Shown here: positions 8,036-13,024 of the stretch, piece by piece
Layout: each line of letters opens with the position of its first letter
How positions within the stretch are numbered: position 1 is the stretch's first letter
From: Planctomycetaceae bacterium
GTDB lineage: Bacteria; Planctomycetota; Planctomycetia; Pirellulales; UBA1268
Length of the DNA: 13,024 bases
Reading direction: 5' to 3'
Assembly (NCBI GenBank): GCA_003509235.1
Contig: DONH01000140.1
Span: 1-13,024 of the forward strand
The notes under the pieces: generated by a model
The model's database searches: none
The model's input: the letters and a program-made list of their open reading frames with translations, nothing else
What the model was told of the DNA's origin: nothing
Translations under genes and position numbers: made by a program

Positions 8036-9073
8036 TTAAGCAGCAGAACGCTTTGAACTTGGGGCATTTCCGCTTGTCAGCAACAGCTCATTTTGTGCCA
8101 TCGCAAGATCGTTCTCACACATCATGTCAACAAGTTGATCGAAACTCGTCTGGGGCTTCCAGTGAAGCTGAGTAAGGGCTTTTGTAGCATCACCCAGGAG
8201 CAATTCTACTTCGGCTGGGCGGTAGAAACGTGGGTCTATTTCCACATACTTACGGTAATCTAAATCAAGCCTGCTAAATGTTTTTTCACAGAAGTCGCGA
8301 ACTGAGTAGAGTTCGTTTGTTGCAACAACATAGTCATCTGGTTTGTCTTGCTGAAGCATACGCCACATGGCTTCGACATAATCTCCTGCAAAACCCCAAT
8401 CCCTTTTTGCATCTAGATTCCCTAAGAAAAGTTTGTCTTGAAGCCCTAGCTTGATACGGGTTGCACCACGTGTAATTTTACGCGTGACGAATGTTTCACC
8501 ACGTCTTGGACTTTCATGATTAAAAAGAATACCGCACGAGGCATGTAGGTCGTAGCTTTCACGATAATTAATTGTGATCCAGTGGCTGTACACTTTGGCA
8601 ACACCGTATGGACTCCTGGGATAAAAAGGCGTCGTCTCTTTTTGAGGAGTCTCGACAACTTTCCCAAACATCTCAGAACTAGATGCTTGATAGAAGCGAA
8701 TTTGCTTCCCTGTGTCATCTTGTACATCACGAATTGCCTCGAGAAGCCGAAGTGTTCCGACTGCTGTCGTATCGGCCGTATATGTTGGCTGATCAAAACT
8801 CACACGTACATGACTTTGTGCTGCAAGGTTATACACCTCGTCAGGCTCAAGTTCACGAATCAAACGCATCAGACCATTACCATCAGACAGATCACCGTAA
8901 TGAAGCTGAAGCTTAGGCTCTTCACCAAAAATAAGATGTTCGATTCGCTCAGTTCCAAATGTGCTACTTCGTCTTCTTAAACCATGAACCTCATATCCCT
9001 TTGAATACAGTAATTCAGCAAGATATGATCCGTCTTGACCGGTTACTCCAGTTATTAATGCCCGTTTGTTCAT
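8036..9073 (-). CDS. gmd: GDP-mannose 4,6-dehydratase
   Basis: A full-length Gmd (345 aa from ATG 9073) that converts GDP-mannose to GDP-4-keto-6-deoxymannose in the cytoplasm, the precursor of GDP-fucose, GDP-rhamnose, perosamine and branched 6-deoxyhexoses. It has [13 protein letters not shown] at the N-terminus, the Arg triplet RRRS for NADP(H) phosphate (near 33-36), and NLAAQSHV. The active-site set S132, E134, Y156 and K160 takes the same numbers as the E. coli T132/E134/Y156/K160, which supports this start. [34 protein letters not shown] and a [12 protein letters not shown] segment follow. A TTG 12 nt upstream (9085) also opens the frame, with a GAGGTAGG about ten nt before it, so the start is not certain. 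It is probably the first gene of the tightly spaced operon reaching to the FkbM gene, behind a 267-nt gap after the GT4 gene in which I found no convincing promoter. Confidence 0.96.
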   Translation of the reverse strand: MNKRALITGVTGQDGSYLAELLYSKGYEVHGLRRRSSTFGTERIEHLIFGEEPKLQLHYGDLSDGNGLMRLIRELEPDEVYNLAAQSHVRVSFDQPTYTADTTAVGTLRLLEAIRDVQDDTGKQIRFYQASSSEMFGKVVETPQKETTPFYPRSPYGVAKVYSHWITINYRESYDLHASCGILFNHESPRRGETFVTRKITRGATRIKLGLQDKLFLGNLDAKRDWGFAGDYVEAMWRMLQQDKPDDYVVATNELYSVRDFCEKTFSRLDLDYRKYVEIDPRFYRPAEVELLLGDATKALTQLHWKPQTSFDQLVDMMCENDLAMAQNELLLTSGNAPSSKRSAA

Positions 9074-9340
9074 TTCTACTTTCAATTTCTAAAAACCTAC
9101 CTCTTAGCTAGTAGTGAAACGAAATGCACAAAACATTCGTACTAGCTCTTCTGACACAGGAGGACGGTACCAAGAGGCTCCCTCAAGCGAAACAGCACTT
9201 TTATGCTTAAAAACAACGCTTAAACAGGCTGCGAAGTTACCCAAAGAACTACATATTTCAGAGGATAATGAGACACCTCTGATGCTGAAGAACAGAATGC
9301 GGCTCGAGGAGTGAGCGACGTTTACAAACAACAAGTGATC

Positions 9341-10705
9341 TTAATGATCTAAAAGTTGATTTAAATGAACAGCTACATCTCTCCATGTTCTTAACGAGGC
9401 TTGAGAAATATTTTCTTCACGACACTTCCGATACTCCTCGTCCGTGATTGCATGTTTTATTGACTGCATGAAATCATCGATATTATTAGGGTCTACATAA
9501 TCAACCAAATCACCACATACTTCTGGTAGCGACGAGGACTCCGAGGCAATACTATATTTTCCAAACCAAGCAGCTTCACCAACAGGTAACCCCCAGCCTT
9601 CAGCAAGACTCGGATATACAAAAAAAAGACATTTTTGGTAGAGGGCTGCTAAGTCGGCATCTGTTGCTTGAGGAATAATTGTCACTGCCTGCTGCAATGA
9701 CGGGTCTTCTTGTAAAAGCTTTTTAAAAGGCTCGATCTTCCATCCATATTTACCAGCAAAAACGAGTTGAGGCGTTTTGTCCCCGAGTTCCTTTAATAGT
9801 CGCTGCCAGACTTTGAGAAGTGCAATTCCATTCTTTCTAACTTCGATAGTTCCGACACAGAGAACATATGGTCTTTGAATTTTTTTTACGTGTTCTGGCT
9901 GAGGCGATTCAAGACACTTTTCATTTCGCTGATAACCCTCAAATTCATGTGCTAGCGGCCAGGATTTAACCGACACGTCACTATTAAAATCACTTAGATA
10001 GTCTAAGAGATCATTTTTTGTTGCCTCAGAAATACAAATGTATTGTGACGCAAAAGATCGTGAACGATTCAAGAAGACATTAAACTTTTTTGTCAAACTA
10101 TCAATACAGTATTGTGGATAACGATATGGAATAAGGTCATAGATGACTTGTGACACTCGTCCTCCGCGTTTGGAATGCTGTCGTGCTCGTTTTTCAAATG
10201 CAGAGGTATTCCAATTTGTCCCGATCATCACAATATGATCGTTATCTTCAAGACCTAATAGTGACCATGTCTCTATTGTTTTTTGCTCATGTGCATTTTC
10301 ATTTGAACGTGGAGGCAAGCTCATTTGTGCTCGTGCATAATCAGGAAATAGTCGCCCAAGGGTCAAGAGCTCGACTTTTCGTAGCACGCGCCTGAGAGAT
10401 CCCTTTTTATATTTTGCTAATTCGCCATAGAGTTCTAACTTAGAGAATGATGTGCTTGGTTTTTCTATCCCTAGTCGCACGAGCATGCGAGATGCACTGT
10501 ATGCTTCATTTGTAAAAAGATCCTTAGCTCGACATACCTTTATCCCACTAAATCGATTAATAGCAAAAGCGCAAAGAATTTCATCTTTTTCTCTTACTGA
10601 AGATAAGTGTTGGAGCACACGAATCTGGACTCGCTGAATCCCAGAAACTGAACCATTTTTCTGTGCGAATTTTACTAAATCAGTAATATCGAAATAATAT
10701 TTCAT
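9341..10705 (-). CDS. GT4-family glycosyltransferase
   Basis: The 454-residue protein is a GT-B retaining glycosyltransferase of family 4 (Glycos_transf_1, PF00534-like). It opens with YYFDITDLV and a GSVSGIQRVQIRVL acceptor-side loop (near 18-31), as in many polysaccharide-cluster GT4 enzymes. The C-terminal half shows YVLCVGTIEVRKN (280-292) and VFAGKYGWK (315-323). The donor-binding E-x7-E motif is E369 to E377, in AEGWGLPVGEAAWFGK, and SSSLPEVCGDLVDYVDP completes it. Length and domain order are normal for the family, and there is no signal peptide or membrane segment, so it acts on the cytoplasmic face. The ATG start has only a close AGG as Shine-Dalgarno. It is the most upstream gene of the minus-strand sugar cluster and is separated from gmd by 267 nt, so it may be transcribed separately. 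The donor sugar is unknown. Confidence 0.9.
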   Translation of the reverse strand: MKYYFDITDLVKFAQKNGSVSGIQRVQIRVLQHLSSVREKDEILCAFAINRFSGIKVCRAKDLFTNEAYSASRMLVRLGIEKPSTSFSKLELYGELAKYKKGSLRRVLRKVELLTLGRLFPDYARAQMSLPPRSNENAHEQKTIETWSLLGLEDNDHIVMIGTNWNTSAFEKRARQHSKRGGRVSQVIYDLIPYRYPQYCIDSLTKKFNVFLNRSRSFASQYICISEATKNDLLDYLSDFNSDVSVKSWPLAHEFEGYQRNEKCLESPQPEHVKKIQRPYVLCVGTIEVRKNGIALLKVWQRLLKELGDKTPQLVFAGKYGWKIEPFKKLLQEDPSLQQAVTIIPQATDADLAALYQKCLFFVYPSLAEGWGLPVGEAAWFGKYSIASESSSLPEVCGDLVDYVDPNNIDDFMQSIKHAITDEEYRKCREENISQASLRTWRDVAVHLNQLLDH

Positions 10706-10863
10706 TGACCTAATTCAATTGAATAAACAGGCGCACTCTACTCGTATAGTTAAAAGCGCGTTCAGCCTGTGAATGGTACCCTCTATTACCAAAGATATTG
10801 CCGTACAAATAATACTATAGATTCGAGAATCATACGGGATGGCGGTTTTGATGTAATGCGTAG

Positions 10864-11296
10864 TCACTTCTCTGAGTCAACGCGAATGGCTATTTCAATC
10901 GGCTTTACCTGATTATCTACAACAGTCACTTGTACACCACTTATGTGGTAGTCGGCGTAACGATGGGGAACGGTATGCCCATGTGAATAGTCATTTTTTG
11001 CCAAGTCCTCAGTCAAAACAATCTTGACAGCGACAACCTCATATATTCCACCTGGCAAACTGATTATCCCATTTATATCTGCTGGATGAAAAACACATTA
11101 ATTATTCACTCGGCTGGTTAAGCACCATGCCATTGGCAATGTTTCGAAATTCGATACTGTCAGAGGTAAGACGCGATCCATCCTGAAAAAGCACAACACC
11201 CACTTTCGGGCTAACAGAGTGCTGACGTCCCATCAATGTCGCAGCAAGGATCGCAACCCGTACAAATGAAAGGGCTTTTGAGAAGACGCTACTCAT
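10864..11296 (-). pseudogene. Decayed planctomycete-type small lipoprotein (carboxypeptidase-regulatory-like)
   Basis: Two adjacent minus-strand frames read as one broken gene. The first (11296 to TAA at 11102-11104) starts with a signal peptide (basic residues, then FVRVAILAATLMG) followed by PKVGVVLFQDGSRLTSDSIE, which resembles the G.V.. DG..L.S..I.F opening of these proteins. The second frame (usable from 11097 to 10864) continues with HPADINGIISLPGGIYEVVA and ends with HRYADYHISGVQVTVVDN, as expected for the C-terminal half (PPG.Y.V.V ... YAD...SGL...V). The frames differ by one base. The expected lipobox Cys after LMG is Arg (codon CGT, one transition from TGT), so export/lipidation as a lipoprotein would also be lost. 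A sequencing error is possible for the frameshift, and the two frames could be separate small genes, but I think this is a relic of an intact lipoprotein gene. Confidence 0.5.
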
Positions 11297-11337
11297 GGAG
11301 TCAACTCAGTAATCTGTGTATCGAAAAAAATAATTTT

Positions 11338-11367
11338 TTGTTTTTCCTGACACTCAGTGCCTATAAG
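11338..11367 (+). promoter_or_regulatory. Possible promoter upstream of the cyclase gene
   Basis: TTGTTT (11338-11343) and TATAAG (11362-11367), separated by 18 nt, form a weak sigma70-like pair about 90 nt upstream of the cyclase GTG start. They lie in the 160-nt divergent region between the lipoprotein relic and the cyclase. The match is imperfect and the surrounding sequence is T-rich. Confidence 0.22.
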
Positions 11368-11456
11368 ATGCTCTTTTCTAATGCCAGTTTGAGCAGAATC
11401 ATTAATCTATTTAAGTTTAAAAGACATGAATATTTTAGAAACGCAAGGCCAACAAA

Positions 11457-13024
11457 GTGCTTGAGTTGAATTCCAAAAATAAAAAGTGGCAACTTCGCTT
11501 TCGGGTCACGCTAACAACTATTTTCTTAAGTCTGCTGGCTTTATCATCCCTAGCAATCGGATTCACTTCCTTTCTTTTTGGAAGACAAAATGCCTCTGAC
11601 TTGTCTTCTCAAATCATTGAACAGACATCGAATCGCATTGATCTTCGAATCCGTGCATTATTAGATGTTGCACGATCGCACAGTGAGATCAACGAGAAGC
11701 TCATTAATGGTGGTCAATTGCGCGCTTCAGGTACGCGTCACAATGAACCATTAACTTCGGAAGACTTTCCAGTAATTTCCGATTATTTTCTTGAAGTGAT
11801 GAAAGTTCATAAGGAACTTGCTTACCTTTCCCTTGCTATCGAAGCAACAGGTGAATATTGCATGCTTGAACAAAAGCATGAAAGCATTACGAGCCGTCGT
11901 TATATAAGAAACACGGATAACCAGATTGAGATACATGACTACGAATACAACAATAACGGTGATATAAAATATAAAGTTTCTGAATACAACAACTACGATC
12001 CAAGAAAACGTCCATGGTATGTTGCTGCAAAGAAAGCTGGCAGGCAGACATGGCCCGATAGTTTTGTGTTCTGGGGCACTGATTCGGTAAGTACAACCCC
12101 TGGTAAAACTTGCGCTACACCAATTTATACAGATGGTGAACTGCAGTATGTTCTCACTGCTGACTTCGAATTAAGAGATCTTTCAAAATTCCTTAAGAAT
12201 CAAATCCGTGTTGGAGACTCTGGAAGAGGGCGACCTTTTATTATTGAACGACGATCCGATGACACAATGCGTGTTGTTGCGTATCCCCAAGCCGAACTTC
12301 TTACAGAGTTGATAAAACCGGTAGAACGAAATGAAGAAGAGGTTACGACGGTTGTACCGGGACAAGAAATGCAGCCAACCTTGGTGCCGATCCAACGATT
12401 CCCTGACCCGGTGGTCCAAGCGTTCATCAAACGACTCCCAAAATCTCTCACAACACTCCCAAGATCTTTTAGCACAGAAGACCAAGTCGTTTCGTTCTCG
12501 TTTCGTGCTGGAGCGGAAACATTTATTGGAAGTTACCAGAGGCTTCGTGGCTCCAACTATCCAGATTGGATCACTTGTATGGTTATGCCAAAGTCTGATG
12601 TACTGGGCTCTGTGCAGCGCAACAATCTTGTCAATCTTATTATCGGCTTTAGTGCCTTCGTGATAACGTCATTGATGTGCATCCTTTTATCAACTCGTAT
12701 TTCAAGTCCTCTTCATACTGTTGCAATTGAAAACGAACGAATTGGTACATTTGATTTGACAGCTAAAACTATCGGACGCAGCAGAATAACAGAAGTTGAT
12801 CAACTTCTCGTTGCAACCGAGGCAATGAAAAAAAGTCTTCGGTCCTTCGCAAAGTATGTACCAACTGAACTTGTACGCGAACTTGTTTCTTCACAAAACG
12901 AAGCTCGGCTTGGAGGCCAAAAAGCTACGCTTACGGTTTATTTCTCAGACATTCAGGACTTCACTTCAATCTCTGAAAAACTGGCTGCCGAAGACCTCGT
13001 TGATCACTTGGAAGATTATCTCAC
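11457..13024 (+). CDS. Membrane Cache-HAMP adenylate/guanylate cyclase (class III), 3' end outside window
   Basis: The frame is open from GTG at 11457 to the window edge (522 complete codons and still open). AAGG at 11445-11448, eight nt before the GTG, supports this start; an in-frame stop lies at 11436-11438. Order of parts: cytoplasmic basic N-terminus, first membrane segment about 17-40, and a long periplasmic sensor about 43-388. The sensor carries the dCache signature DPRKRPWY (181-188), a TWPDSFVFW segment and V.TADFELRDL. A second membrane segment (about 390-412) with the R-I-S-S-P-L start of a HAMP domain follows. Then comes SFAKYVPTELVREL, typical just ahead of class III cyclase domains, and the beginning of the catalytic domain, VYFSDIQDFTSISE (494-507), with the first metal-binding Asp at 498. 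It should make cAMP or cGMP in response to a periplasmic ligand. The substrate-specifying residues are beyond the edge. It is unlikely to be functionally tied to the sugar cluster. Confidence 0.88.
   Translation, partial: MLELNSKNKKWQLRFRVTLTTIFLSLLALSSLAIGFTSFLFGRQNASDLSSQIIEQTSNRIDLRIRALLDVARSHSEINEKLINGGQLRASGTRHNEPLTSEDFPVISDYFLEVMKVHKELAYLSLAIEATGEYCMLEQKHESITSRRYIRNTDNQIEIHDYEYNNNGDIKYKVSEYNNYDPRKRPWYVAAKKAGRQTWPDSFVFWGTDSVSTTPGKTCATPIYTDGELQYVLTADFELRDLSKFLKNQIRVGDSGRGRPFIIERRSDDTMRVVAYPQAELLTELIKPVERNEEEVTTVVPGQEMQPTLVPIQRFPDPVVQAFIKRLPKSLTTLPRSFSTEDQVVSFSFRAGAETFIGSYQRLRGSNYPDWITCMVMPKSDVLGSVQRNNLVNLIIGFSAFVITSLMCILLSTRISSPLHTVAIENERIGTFDLTAKTIGRSRITEVDQLLVATEAMKKSLRSFAKYVPTELVRELVSSQNEARLGGQKATLTVYFSDIQDFTSISEKLAAEDLVDHLEDYL

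Noticed and set aside
9258..9282. 7-bp inverted repeat TCAGAGG / CCTCTGA with an 11-nt loop
   Set aside because: No T run follows on either strand, and several stems of this size are expected by chance in 13 kb.
9104..9334. Overlapping short frames between gmd and the GT4 gene (76 codons minus, 66 codons plus at 9114-9314)
   Set aside because: Neither has a Shine-Dalgarno sequence or familiar motif, and they occupy the same bases on opposite strands. The plus-strand frame looks slightly more protein-like but not enough to report.
10713..10724. 12-bp palindrome ATTCAATTGAAT just upstream of the GT4 start
   Set aside because: A/T-rich and of a length expected a few times by chance in this window; no second copy seen that would mark an operator.
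11236..11469. 77-codon plus-strand open frame before the cyclase
   Set aside because: Runs antisense through the lipoprotein relic's signal peptide and overlaps the cyclase start in another frame; no family resemblance.
1..13024. CRISPR array, tRNA, insertion sequence or prophage
   Set aside because: I looked for regularly spaced repeats, tRNA-like clover-leaf sequence and transposase or integrase motifs and saw none.

Overview
The window looks like chromosomal DNA of a Gram-negative, moderately AT-rich aquatic bacterium, and I favour a Planctomycetota-type genome at moderate confidence. Three things point that way. An outer-membrane beta-barrel C-terminus ends in Phe. A decayed small lipoprotein has the carboxypeptidase-regulatory-like repeat layout common in planctomycetes. 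A membrane Cache-HAMP-cyclase begins at the right edge. Several genes appear to start at TTG or GTG, with weak or absent Shine-Dalgarno sequences. Species cannot be read from this window.

Layout. At the left edge (3-554, +) is the 3' end of an outer-membrane beta-barrel protein, followed by a possible 43-codon charged small protein (695-826, +) and about 450 bases with no gene I can see. From 1280 to 10705 all recognisable genes lie on the minus strand and form a surface-polysaccharide / nucleotide-sugar cluster. In transcription order these are a GT4 glycosyltransferase, a GDP-mannose 4,6-dehydratase (gmd), a sugar C-methyltransferase with a zinc-binding N-terminus, a methyltransferase with an unusual C-terminal domain, a 717-residue protein made of two diverged copies of a GT-B-like unit, a FkbM-type methyltransferase, and, after a 316-base gap, a second GMD-like SDR. 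The gmd-to-FkbM block is tightly spaced (13-56 nt gaps) and is probably one operon. Right of the cluster is a broken small lipoprotein gene (minus strand). After it, on the plus strand, comes the 5' part of a Cache-HAMP adenylate/guanylate cyclase that runs off the window.

How the genes may work together. Gmd makes GDP-4-keto-6-deoxymannose. The C-methyltransferase could branch that keto sugar, and the second SDR could reduce, epimerise or otherwise finish it. The glycosyltransferases would then place the sugar in a glycan, and the FkbM and fusion methyltransferases would decorate it. This trio recalls the route proposed for GDP-virenose in Coxiella. No flippase, polymerase or ligase gene is visible, so the cluster is incomplete or its glycan is exported by genes elsewhere.

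The most unusual item is a domain family shared by two adjacent genes. The C-terminal ~125 residues of the methyltransferase at 5441-6682 align with the C-terminal half of both repeats in the duplicated glycosyltransferase-like protein at 3274-5427. That gives three diverged copies of one domain in about 3.4 kb, one of them fused to a methyltransferase and lacking the conserved acidic and His residues.
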